64,000 bases of DNA, taken from contig QEYB01001053.1 in assembly GCA_017562135.1 (NCBI GenBank), forward strand, positions 186,001-250,000, read 5' to 3'. Under the pieces are notes generated by a model. That model was not told the origin of the DNA. It saw only the letters and a program-made list of their open reading frames with translations, and did not search any database. The position numbers and the translations under genes are program-made. The number at the start of each line of letters is the position of its first letter. Position 1 is the stretch's first letter. Source of the DNA: Dipylidium caninum. Lineage: Eukaryota > Platyhelminthes > Cestoda > Cyclophyllidea > Dipylidiidae. Below, piece by piece: positions 48,361 through 59,945 of this stretch.

Positions 48361-51300
48361 CTTATCTATGAGAAGCGCATCTGTTCGCGGGGAGTTAACG
48401 GACCAGGTTGTTAAAACCCGGAGAGATGACGATATCGGTACGTAGTGCAGCTCACGGGATACGGCGCCTTCAGCCGAGGAATCTATGCCAGTTGTGCGTT
48501 GCCATCGAACGACAACAGCAACAGAGGCCGAAAAATGCCCAAACTCATGCCTCGACGGGCGAAAGATGTTTTCCAAAGAAACGTTCAATAATAGTTTGCT
48601 GCTCCAAATAAGCATGCCCATCGATTAATTAGAATACTCCATTTTAAGCCGATCATGAGTAACCAGACCTGTACGCTTTCTTTGCGGTTAATAACGTCAG
48701 GTCGCTCGGAATATTTTCTTCGCTATGCGTGGCAATACGGCGGCCACGTAAGTGTCTCGTGTACGCCGATATTACTGGCATCTCAAAGCAGAGTCTTACA
48801 AGGCATTTACATTGTGTGGTAAATTGATGTATACTCGGCCAGGAATGTAACACTTCTAATATAATAAACTTTTTAACCCAATTCCAACTTGCAAAATTTT
48901 AAAAAGTAACTGCATTATTTGGTTTGTAATGCATTATAAGCTACTTTAGTTTATTTTTATTTCCATATATTGTTTGAACACGGCACATAATTTTTGAAAA
49001 GCGAAAATTACCTTGAACCCTTTCGGCGGGTCATGCTCTTCACTAAACGCGTGAATTGAATATCGTGAGTAATGCCTTTTTGATTCCACGTAGGCAGTTC
49101 ACTGTCTTATTTCTTATTTTGATTAGTTCGTAGTCATACTTCTAAGATTTTTCATGATTTTGATGTCTTTTAACGCCACAAATGTGTATTAAGCTCCACT
49201 AGTTCTCATGTAAAGCATTATTTCAGCAGCCAATAGTTAAATGAAACTTATAAAGTTTGTGCATGTTTGCTTATCGACGGTGTGTCTCGCTGCATTTGAA
49301 GTAAAATTATCTTTTCTGTATTATTTTAAATATTTTATTTCCATTTCCCACTGGTATTTCCAGCAGATGCGAATTTTTTTTAAATAACCAGCTGTAGTTT
49401 TTTTGATGAATGCGACCTCTTTCTTTAAAATGCTTTTTCTAATTTATTACTTTACTTCTGCTCCACTTTACATATTATTGCGTGCCAATGTTTCCCATTT
49501 TCACATTTTCTTATAATTTTCAAATTGTCCAAATATGGTTTAGTTTTATCTGCCCTAATCGCGCTTATTTTGTAACCGAGGAGGCATTCCATTTCCCCAA
49601 AACACTCTGTTTTTCGCTCGGTTCTCTTGGTTAATCTCAATTTCCCTAAAGTTTTGTAAATAAAGTAGTGTACAAAGTTCGCCTTTTATTTAGCAATTTG
49701 ATATCCCCTTCTTTATCGCTCGCTTTGGCATATATTTGTGTGTAAGCGAGAGAGTGATAGAGCAAAACGCGGAATTGCGCAATGATTGCAAATCGCATTC
49801 TCTTTGCCCCCCTCCGCCCCTGGGCCCTCTCCACTATTTCCCCTCCTTCCATCAACAGGATTTAAACACTGCACAACGCCTTTATAGACCTCCTCATGCT
49901 GCGGTGACTCCTCATGCCACGGCGAGGCAGAAATTTGACGATATAGCCTCGGCGGAGGCAGTTCGCTCTCCTTATCCCCTCTTTTTGCTTGCTTTAGCAA
50001 TCGCTTGCGTTTGATTGACCCTGGAAGGCGACTTAAGCGCATCCTCAGTCGCTCCACTTTGTTTTACGTAGGTTATTCCCTAATCTACAATCCTAGAGAA
50101 ATTCAGTCTGGGGAAAATTAATTTATTAATCGAGCGTTTCTATCACTTTAGTTGACAGTAGCTCGTTTTCATAGTGTTGGTTGAAGTCTTTGCTGTTTCT
50201 TCCCCCCTTGCTCTATACTTTCTCTCTTACCGACGACACCTCGGTGTTGCAGCACTTTTGCCCAATTTAACTGTCCTCTCGCCCCTCTAAATTGGAGCCG
50301 CGAAATTGTGCAAGCCACATCTCGTATTGCCTCACCCTGTGAGCCCTCGCCGTGATACCTGGGCGTGCATGTACGTAGGTGAATAAATTAACCCCGATGT
50401 GCAGAAGAGGAGGAGGAGGAGGAGAAGGAGGCGGCGGAGCGTTGAGAGTGTGCTTGGGACTTCTGTTTTGCATTTCGGTCGTCACCAAGAGGGGACAAGG
50501 CATGGGAACGGGTGGGCAAACCTAACTAGCGGAGCAATGAACAGGGACATTTATTGCCCATCGTGGACGAATAAGCAGGCTCAAACCAGCCCTTCTATGA
50601 TTGGTCTTCTTGACTTGAAATGGGATCTTTTCTCCGCATCCCCCCTCCTCTTCTTTCCCCCTTCCCTCCTCCCCCCCCCGTAATTCTTGACTTCTTAAGA
50701 GGCTACATCAATGCTCAAGGATTTTCCACATTTCGCAGACGTGGAAGGCCGCCGGCGAAGGGATGCCTTAAAACCCTCCTCCTGACGCAGTTTCATTGAT
50801 TATCTCGACGCGATGGGGAAGTTTGTCTTCCTCTACCATCACTCACTCGCTCACTCCCCCCGCCTCCTCCCGACTCTCTCACTCCGGCCAAATTATCCCC
50901 CCGTTTTATGTGGCAATCAACTTTGTCCCATTCCTGATTCCTTCACTCACTGACTTCTCGACTAAGTGTCATGAAGGAGTGGACTGAGGTGGTTCAGAAG
51001 GCGACGAGAAGGTGCCAGCGGGTCGGCCTTCTTCGTTCTACCCGTTGGCCGCTTTAATGACAATTAACTCCGGCTCTTTGATCAGTTAAGAATCAGTTAT
51101 GGCTTCCCCCGCCCTCTCTTTCTCCCTCCCTCCCTCTCTCTCTCTCACTCCGTTACTATTATGCAGAGTTTCAAGTTCACACAGAATTCTTGCCTCCTGA
51201 GCTCCTTCTTGTAGTGTCTTTCTCCCCAACTTGCCATTACTCGGTTGCTGCCGGGGAGGAAAAAGCCATGCGTGTCAGTCTGCGGTCCTGACTGAGGAGA

Positions 51301-54300
51301 AGGGAGCGGTGGAGGGCGCCCCTCTCCTCCGAATACGCGCTGATGCACTCCAAGTCGATTGACAGATGACTGGCGAGGCGGATTCGGCGGAGGAGGCGGC
51401 GGCGGCGGGGGCAGGATGGCGGTTGATTGCGATCCCACGCGCCGAGATAATACCCACGGGGCGCCTCACCGTGAGGCTTCTCAGCGTCTCCCGCTTTCCT
51501 CCTCCCCTTCCCCCCGCCATCGCCCCGCTCGACAGTCCCCGCGGCCCCCTCCGCCACTGAAGTCTCGCTGAAGAAGGACCCGATTTGGCATATCTCGGAG
51601 CGCATGGCATCCCGAGAGCTCGGGGGGCAAACGGAGTGGAGGCGTGACCATTGGACAAAGAAAAGCAAGTAAAGAAAAGTGCTTACAGCCGTTACTTTGG
51701 AAGAGGCAGGTTTTCTACGTCCCTGTGGCACCTTTTTGGGTGCAGTCAGGTGCTTGCTTTTGTCGCACACACACACGTGCGCAGGCCTGGGGTAAAAGGT
51801 GAAATTGAAATTCTCTCTTGCCTTCTCGGGAGGAAAAGGTTTTTTGGGGGAGAATGTAAGGGGAAGAGGCGGACGAGGCAGACGATAACGTGTGTGGAAG
51901 GCGAGTCTGTAACTTGACCAGCCACCAGACATTGTCACATTTGAATTGTCTGACATTTGGTCATGGCGGGTTTCGAGTGGGGGCGCACCGAGACACCGGC
52001 GGAAACGCTCGCATTCCCCGCTCCGACGTGCCCCCTTCCGGCCTCTTTCTCGCCTTTCTACCGCCTTTTTAATTGCTCTTTTCTAACCCGATCTCAGTCG
52101 ACTGGGCTGGAGGGGGGAGGAAGGCGCGGGGCCTTAGGGAAGGGCGGCTCGGGGCGTGTGAAAATGATTGTCTTGCGGTGTCAAAAGTGACATTGAAGGT
52201 ACCAAGGGGAGCGCGCACGGGATGACAGCGTGTTGGTGGGAACGCCGATGGAATGTCGCCCTGATGCGAGTGAAGTCGTGAATGGGGAAATTTTTGATTT
52301 ATCGCATTCTCCGCCCCATTCGCCTGGTACATCGGCACACGTTCGGGTTCATTTTATATCAGCCTGATTTTTACTCAACTTTTTATATTATTTTTCGCTA
52401 AAATGGTGTCCCCAAAGGTCGTGTTCCGACGCTGTGAACTTATCTCCTAAGGTCGTTACATTTGAAATGATATTGACAGTCCGCCTTCATGGTTTCACAC
52501 GCTACTTATTTCGGAATTCAGCGGCTTTTCGTGTGGCAAAACCCATTTGGGCAGATCTCTCTTTCTTGCGTTTAGCCTTGTCATCATCGGCGTCAAGCGC
52601 CCCTTTAATTGCTCTGAACCTCCCCCCCTCCTTTTACTCGCTCTTGAGGAGCGCTGGAATAACCCAGTCCGCAAAAGCGCCCTGATGCGTGGAGGGCGGC
52701 ATGAACTCCCGTGACATCGTAACTATAAACCATGTCTTTTCACCTCTACACTGCGGCAAAAGACGTCAGTCCGGTGAGAGGAGCTGTCTACAATTGGGTA
52801 AGGGAATATTCTATCAGTTGTCAGTTTTGACGGTCTATTCTCTAAGCTTGGGGAAGAGAGGGACGAAGACACCAAGAGGAATAGGAGGCAGCCAGGGACA
52901 ATGGGATCGCGTTTTGATGGCTATTTTTTCAGATATCTTTTGATCATCACAGTGAAATTACTTAACATGATCTGCTTTCCAGTACGCTTGGTATTTTGGT
53001 TAGGAAATATAACCCGATTTAGTGACGCCACTGTCATCATATCAGCCACCCACATTGATTCTTACTCTCTCTCTCTCTCTCTCCCTCGTTTTTATAACAC
53101 AAGAACGGTTCTTTTTGGCAAGAAATTCGGCACTTTGTTCTACGCATGACGCAGACCAATTGAAGCTTTTGCAACCCCTTCAAGGTCACTGTGACAGCCA
53201 ACCAGCACACGATTAGAGTATTAACCTCGTCTTTGATTGGCTAGTGTCAACGCACATATACGCGCCTACACAAAATATGCGTGCGTTTGCGTGTAAGACA
53301 GTGCGCACCACCTCGCTGATACGGCCAAATGTCGAGTTAAATAGTTCATATCAGACCGTGTCCCACCTCAAAAAATTGCCTCTTTTCCGTCTCTCTACTT
53401 CCACCTTCACCAGTCCAATTCCGCGGTGGTAATTAAGAAAGTTTGCGCAAATAATGCATAACGAGGAGGCGACTGTCACTCGGAGTCACATTAATTGCAT
53501 TTTTTGTTGGAGCATAATGCAATTACTGCCATTTGCCTGGCCTACAAGCCGCCTCTTCTCCGCCCCACTCCACCTCGCCTCGCCCCGCGCCTAGTCCGCT
53601 CGGCTGCAGGCGAAATGCCCTACTCCGCCCTCCACACTGCTGACTTCGTCTACCAGTTGAGAGGACTTGGGGACTTTCGTTCTTCGCTATTTTTATGGTG
53701 AAATGAGATTGGAAGGTGAGGCGTGTTGTCAATCAAAACCGCGCTGTTTCATGACTCACTCGACTACGCAGTTGGAAGTGCGTGGTGATAAGCGAGGGTT
53801 GGTGGCGGAGATGGTGGTGGAGCTCGCTTGCACCACAGTGAGGCGCCTCTCCTGCTGGCAGCGAAGCCACAGAACGCTCAGGCGCCACGGGCCTTCTCCC
53901 CTCTCCGACTCCCACGCCCCACCACGCACACGTGCCCACCGAGGCTGCTCGCTGCCCTGCACGTAGCAACCGGTAGAGTCGCTGTTGTCAATGTCACGTG
54001 TGGTGGAGGGCAGTTGATAGCTCGTTGGGTTAGTAGAGACCACTTTCCTCTGTCCGCCTTCTCCCTGTCAAGCTCTTTCATCTCCTTAAACTTTTTAAGC
54101 GGAGGCTGAACTTGACAAGAGTTGACCCGCCGTCAGTGGTGCCTTGACACCACTCAACCGCCTCATTATGTGCTCAATGCACCACGCTATTTACAAAATT
54201 CCCGAGAAAAAACAAACTGTACAGAAAGGGGGGAAGTAAGGGGTCGGGGTGCGGGCGGGGGGGACTGAGAGAAGACTGGCCTGACAGGCGGGTGGAGGGG

Positions 54301-57300
54301 AAGAGGAGCAGACGAGGCCTGCCGCCCCCGCTGTTTACGTTTGACAGCTCCGTCTGCTACTGACACAGCCTGGATGAGGCAGTCCGTCCACCGTCAAGTA
54401 GATGGAAGAGGAGGAGGAGAGAAGACGCAGCCCGAGTCTGGGAAGTCTCCGCCGCCTCGAATACGCCTGTTCTGGCACGGTCATGCATAATGGATGAACG
54501 AGGGGGCAATTAGGTTTCAGTTGGCCAACCACTTCCACCATCGGACCGCTGGGCCGCCCGGGGGTGGCGGTGGCGGCAATGGGGAGCAAGGAGAGCGCGA
54601 AGGCGACCTCTGGTTCACACTAACTTCTAAGTAACACACTCCTCCGCGCCCTTACCCCGAGTGGACGGTCCAAATCGGCGTTTCCGCATGCCCCTCCGCC
54701 CCCTTTTGTCCTGGCGAGGCGATTTCGGCCACGTCCACGTCTCTGAAGGCCACTCACAGGCTGCCTGACACCGTCAAAGTGGAAATGCCGCAAAAAAATA
54801 AGAGGAGAAAGAAGCAAGGGAGTCGAGAGCCCCGAGACGAGCAGAGATGTCGTGGTTGTGCGTAACCGTGAGCGCAATTTTACATCCCAACCTCGTAAGT
54901 TCACACGCCTATTAAGACGAGGCATCTTCGGCGCTTGGCGCAGTACGAGGTGCACTGCGGTCGCCTTCTCACATCCTCCACCCCGCGATCCCCAGGCTTC
55001 TGCATTTGGCGAGGAGACGCCAGACGTGGGCGAGAGGCTCCGACTGCCCTCGAGGGTCCCCATTCCCCCCCCATCCCCCCTTCTAGAATTCCTCAAATCT
55101 GACGTTTGCATAGACGGAGCCCACCTGGTGAACCCTGATCGTAACAGAGCGACGAAGGAGGCCTCTGCGCACAAGACACTTGCGTCGAGGCGTCCAAGGG
55201 TTCTCGGGGTGGGAGAAGCACTTCGAGAGCACAGGAGACGAAGATCCATTCGAGTTTGAGAAGATGATGGTGCACAGACGTGTTTCTCATAACTCTGCTG
55301 TCATCTCGGTCGCGGAGGGTCTCGCCTTCACAACGAAGATGCGCCTGCCTTTCGTCCTTACGTGGTGACCTTTTACCCCTTTTCCGGCCTCCGCCCCCCA
55401 AGACCTCAGACATCGGCGGAGGCGAGGGATCGGATGTCCCGCTGCACACGTGCCACCATTTACAACCACCGAACACATTACCTCCTGCAGTGAGTGTGGC
55501 GTAGATGATAGGGAGGAGGGGGAGAGGCTGAAGCGTGGAGACGCTAGTACGAAGTCTTTCTCGCCATAATTCGTCCGCCTCCACAGTTGCGTCCTCTCGG
55601 GGGGTCCGTGGCCCGTAGTTTGCCCTGCCCGTGCTCCAAAAAATTGTCACTTAGGGCAGCTAAAGACGTAGGTGGCAGTGCGATGTCATCCGGGGGAGAA
55701 GGGGAAGTGAGGGTTCCTCCCCCCCCCCCTGTTTAGCATCCCAGCATTTTTCCTTCTCCAACGCCTACGATTCCTCCTTCGCCTCCCCCTCTTCTTCCAC
55801 CTCCTGCCATTTCACTTTCTATGTGGCCGATCTAAGCGATAGAGTCCAAAAAGTGCACCACATCCCCGATTCCACCTGGGATGAACATGTCAAGAGGCTG
55901 ACAACATGCGCCCACTGAGTGACAGAACCTCCACATGCCCCGACAACCACAGCCAGCTCCGGCGATCGGACTTCTCCCCACCCTGCCGCTTCCCCGCGCC
56001 GAGGCCGGCCCACAAGACGAGCTAGACCGGCGGATGGGGGCAAAAAGTGCCTGTCATCTTTCATCCTGCGGCTTTTGATTAGTTCTGGGCATTTCCATCG
56101 GGCACTTTTAGAGTTCGCCTTGCACATGTCCAAGCTGAGTGGCGGGTCTTCTGTTCTCCTGACACAATTGGGCTGTCAAAACGCATTGACAGCGTTTAAG
56201 GAAATGGACAATCCACTTTTTTTTCGTGAAACGTCAGTGAATAAATTCATACGGGGCAACGCCGCATCAAACGTGTGTGCTGAATTACAATCTGGAGGAA
56301 ACGACACCCCATTTTTTACACGCACTCCACAGCCGAAATAATCGCAAGTAAAAAGAAAGACGCGGGACTGAAAACGCCATTTCAGGCCGCGAAACCACGT
56401 CCAATCGGCAGTTGTACCGATTAGTCAACTTTGAAAGTGCGCCCGAAATGATGGGTTGTTAAAATAAAAGCTCATTGTTAAATTTAAACAGTTAAAAAGC
56501 AATCTCGCCTTTAAAAATGGGCTATTTCAAATTTTAGAGTCTCTTGAGTCAAATGTTAGCTATTGATATGAGATGAAGAAAGGGAATTAGCCATTAAATT
56601 TGAAGTGGGGATAATTCGAGGGGGTAGGTTGATTTGCCTTCAATCGGCCTTGCAGGGTGGGAACGTCCGCCGCGTTTCTTCTTTGGACGCCATCGAGTAC
56701 AACACGACACGCATGTAGACGCCAACGAGGCTGACAACACGCAAATGTTGAATTTATTTTCTTGAGTCTGGCTTCAAGTGTGTGATGTCCAGCGTCACTA
56801 CGACCGCTTTTTTGCTTTAACCGGTGAGGTAGGTCGGAAGTCCTGCCACGCATAGGTAGAAGTTCTGATTACTGTTGAACACAAGTGGACAGGCACTTTC
56901 ACCGAGATTTTTTTTCAGTACGTGAAATGACCTTCACTGATGACTTAGTCGACAGGACGGAACACCTCATTAACCTGCTCAATTTTAATCAAATCTAGTC
57001 CCCCCCTCCGCCCCCCCTTCCGCCTCGCGGGGTGACCAAATCTTTCCAGATCTGCTCGCTCCCCTCACAACTCCTGCCCTCCCCGTGTAGTCAGTAGAGC
57101 GAGAGGCTGATTTTTCGGTCAATGCCACAAGCTGTCGTCTCTCCGCCACCACCACTCTTCTGGTTTCTAGAGAGCAGTCAACTACTGTAAATTAACTCCG
57201 ACGAAGAAGACAGAAAGTGCGCCTCGAGTATCCATTAAATTTGCAGCAAAATTTGTGTGGCGGCCAAAGAATGGATGCTAATTAAGACAAAGTCAACTTT

Positions 57301-58877
57301 ACCGTAAACCTCACTAGTCATTTGACTTTAAGTCAAGACTCGGGTGGTATATTTTTTTCTCTGACAGAGAAACTGTCCCATGTGGCCCATTTTTTAGGGC
57401 TTTCCCTCTAACATTTCCAATTGGCTGCCATCTTTTATGTTCGCCTCTTGTTTCCCAACTATTGCGGACACTGCACCTCGCCTGACACTCTGTTGACGCC
57501 AACTGTGGCTTGGTGATTTGTGGCCCGGTGCTGGCAGAAGACCTGTTCTTCGACAGGACCCTCGCAGAACCCGCTTAACACGGAGGAAAATGGGGAAAAA
57601 TCACACAACACACGATTTAATGGAAGAAAGAATGGTTCTCTTTATAGGCGTCCGAGTTTGCCTCTTATTCACCCGGAGATTTCTCTTGCCGTTGTCGCGT
57701 TTCGTGTAGACGGTGGACAATTGCGGAGGAGGCCCGGAAGTCGTTGCCGCCTTCTGAAGACATAAAAATTTAGTTTTTGGCGTTTTAATTTAGTGCATAC
57801 GACACAATCGCCTGCTTCATGGCTTTCTGTGCGTCTTGCAACATACATCGAGAACAAAAGGACTTTGTTAAGTCTTCGGTGGCTGAGTTGACGTACTGGC
57901 CGGGAAGACGACAGGGGCGGGTTGACAGATGACATGCAATCAGCCTCTGGCGTGACGTCACTTGTCCAGGCCGGCCTGTCTCGTGTCAACCTCGTCTGCT
58001 CGGCTTCCCGCAGTGGCGGTGGTTGAGTACGGGACAGAACCCGGAAGCCGAAGGAGTTGGCGAGTCCACGTGGCCCCCAAAACTAGACTCTCTTGCTTTT
58101 CCATCCTTCTGGAGGCGTCGTACTGTACGGACGTCGGCGGAGCGCCTTACAATGTGCTCGGACTGGACTGCATCTTGACTCGGCTGTCAGACGCATTCAC
58201 CCGTCGACCTTGCCGTCGTCTTGGAGGTGGCAGCTTTCCCTTTTCGACAGGACTAACGCGTCCCGGTGGTGGAAGTGGTTTTCGGTCGTTTCCATCTCGA
58301 AGGACAGAAGCCTGTGGGAAGACGGAAACCGCGATGGCGGTGGAAGTAAGGAGGAGTGAAAGACCATCCAATACGGTTCTCTTCACGTCGGACGGAGGGG
58401 CAAACAGGGCATCCATTTCAGCCCACATTTCGTCTCCACTCCTGCCGCCCATCCGCCCCGCCCCCACGCCCTCACAGTCGTGGCGAGGGGACAGACGAGC
58501 ACGCGCCGCGTCTACTCCTTCAGCCTCGATGCCGTCGGCGATGGGCGAAGCTGCCCACTTTCACCACCTTTAACACTGGCAACTCGTCACGCAGCGCCAC
58601 GTTCTCTCTCTGCTCTGCCACTGGCACCGCGGGGAGGTCGGGGAGGAGGCAAAGGTGGAGAAGTCGCCTGTCACTCGGTCACAGCTGCCCACATGCCACT
58701 CATGTTGGTTGGCACGCTGTGTTGAGTCGTCATTTCGAGGTCTTTAACAGTCTTTAAGCTCACATCATCGCACTGCCACGTGTGAAACGGCAACAGGCCC
58801 CTCCCTCGTCCCACTCGTCCCCTTTACACTCCCTTCATTGACTTCACGCCATTTTCCATCTTCAACAGGCATCGAGA
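48361..58877. other. Long region without a recognised gene
   Basis: About 10.5 kb. 48.4-49.8 kb is AT-rich and empty. From 49.8 kb GC rises. A possible exon with acceptor CATCAACAG near 49860 reads DLNTAQRLYRPPHAAV but matches nothing I know. 50.4-51.6 kb has GGA, GGC and pyrimidine microsatellites. Open frames of 80-240 codons at 51237-51956 (minus), 54620-55650 (both strands) and 57962-58573 (plus) are low-complexity, overlap in opposite frames and lack domain signals. 56.4-57.4 kb is AT-richer again. Divergent, unrecognised exons could be hidden here, perhaps 5' exons of the gene at 58878. Confidence 0.4.
53065..53082 (+). repeat. CT dinucleotide microsatellite
   Basis: Nine CT units followed by a pyrimidine tract (CCCTCG). 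No AG exon start follows that reads as a protein, so I treat it as a simple repeat and not as part of a splice acceptor. Confidence 0.7.
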
Positions 58878-59945
58878 ATGGACGAAGAACCGGCGTTCCG
58901 CTTTTCCCGTCTACTAAGTCTACCCGACCTGGAAGACACCGCCTGGTTGCCCCTGAATACCACCGAGACTTCACATCGGTCGCGAGCCTCGACTACCGCT
59001 GCCTTCGTCTCACTCTTCCGCGCGAAAGCCGAAACCGGCCGACCGAGCGATTTCCATTTCGGTCTTGCCGGACGCAAGCATGGGGATCCTGTCAGTCCAC
59101 GCGATTCCTCCCCTCCCACTCCGGACTTTTCAACACTGCCTAGCCCCGAGGAGGTGGCATTCCTCCTGCGCGAGGCCGAAGAAGACGCGAAGATGCCGCG
59201 GGTTGTGGCTCCCACTGATCGCCGGAATATTCCCCGTAAGATTCCGCGGCTGCCGGAGGCGAAGCAGTTGACAGGATTGGGGGATGAGCAGGAGAATAAT
59301 GCCAAATTCTCGCCTGTCAGTCGAGTTTTGCGATCTCAGAGTCTCAATCAACCCGATGTGGCCAGAGCGATCGCCGAGAGACGTCCCTCGGAGCGCTTTT
59401 TTCTCTCCACCGCGGGCATCATTCCAATCCCCTCAAGTCACCCCATAAAGGTGGACAATTTCCTCGAACCATTTCGGTGGAGTCACACGAAGGATGCCGA
59501 GGTGTCGGAGCCTACGGCCCCTTTGCCTCACTCTCGTGACTCTCAAAAAACCGTCTCACACGACCTGGACATGGCCGAAGCGGCGTTCCGGAAGACGAGA
59601 AGATCCAGTTCCATCGTCGATGCACACGATCTCTACTATTTCCTCTCCCCGACTACCGTCAGACGGTTAGACGCAACGCGGTCACGTCGTGGGAGCGAGG
59701 TGATTCTACCGCATGAAGTGCTGTCGCCGGAGCCGAGGCCTGCAACTCCGTGCAATGCAGATACGTCGGCGAGTGTCGTGGACCCAAAGGCCTCCCCGAG
59801 TTCCCCACTATCAAAGGACAAAGAACGGGAGGATGTTGACAACTCGGCTGACAAAACGCCGAGTTCGACGCCAACTGGCGCCTCAGGGGAGGACTCAACC
59901 ATCCCGCCACGGGGCGATGTCAGCCGGCCGAGTTCAGGTCTGTAA
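58878..59945 (+). CDS. Unrecognised 355-residue disordered protein (single exon or last exon)
   Basis: A clean open frame from ATG 58878 to TAA 59945, beginning MDEEPAFRFSRLLSLPDLED and ending GDVSRPSSGL. It is rich in Ser, Pro, Arg and Glu, with no membrane segment, signal peptide or domain I know. Short possibly helical stretches include PSPEEVAFLLREAEEDAKMP and VDNFLEPFRWSHTKDAE, and there are several SP/TP sites that proline-directed kinases might use. Codon use is even and not repeat-driven, unlike the chance frames nearby. A strong acceptor (CATCTTCAACAG) ends nine bases before the ATG. So this is either the last coding exon of a longer gene, a gene with a 5' UTR intron, or a trans-spliced single-exon gene. 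The opposite strand has only shadow frames. Confidence 0.6.
   Translation: MDEEPAFRFSRLLSLPDLEDTAWLPLNTTETSHRSRASTTAAFVSLFRAKAETGRPSDFHFGLAGRKHGDPVSPRDSSPPTPDFSTLPSPEEVAFLLREAEEDAKMPRVVAPTDRRNIPRKIPRLPEAKQLTGLGDEQENNAKFSPVSRVLRSQSLNQPDVARAIAERRPSERFFLSTAGIIPIPSSHPIKVDNFLEPFRWSHTKDAEVSEPTAPLPHSRDSQKTVSHDLDMAEAAFRKTRRSSSIVDAHDLYYFLSPTTVRRLDATRSRRGSEVILPHEVLSPEPRPATPCNADTSASVVDPKASPSSPLSKDKEREDVDNSADKTPSSTPTGASGEDSTIPPRGDVSRPSSGL

Noticed and set aside
51237..51956. 239-codon minus-strand open frame
   Set aside because: Its composition varies along its length, there is no domain or splice context, and overlapping plus-strand frames are equally open.
53065..53110. Pyrimidine tract that could be a splice acceptor
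   Set aside because: No AG follows that opens a protein-like exon; it is a CT microsatellite.
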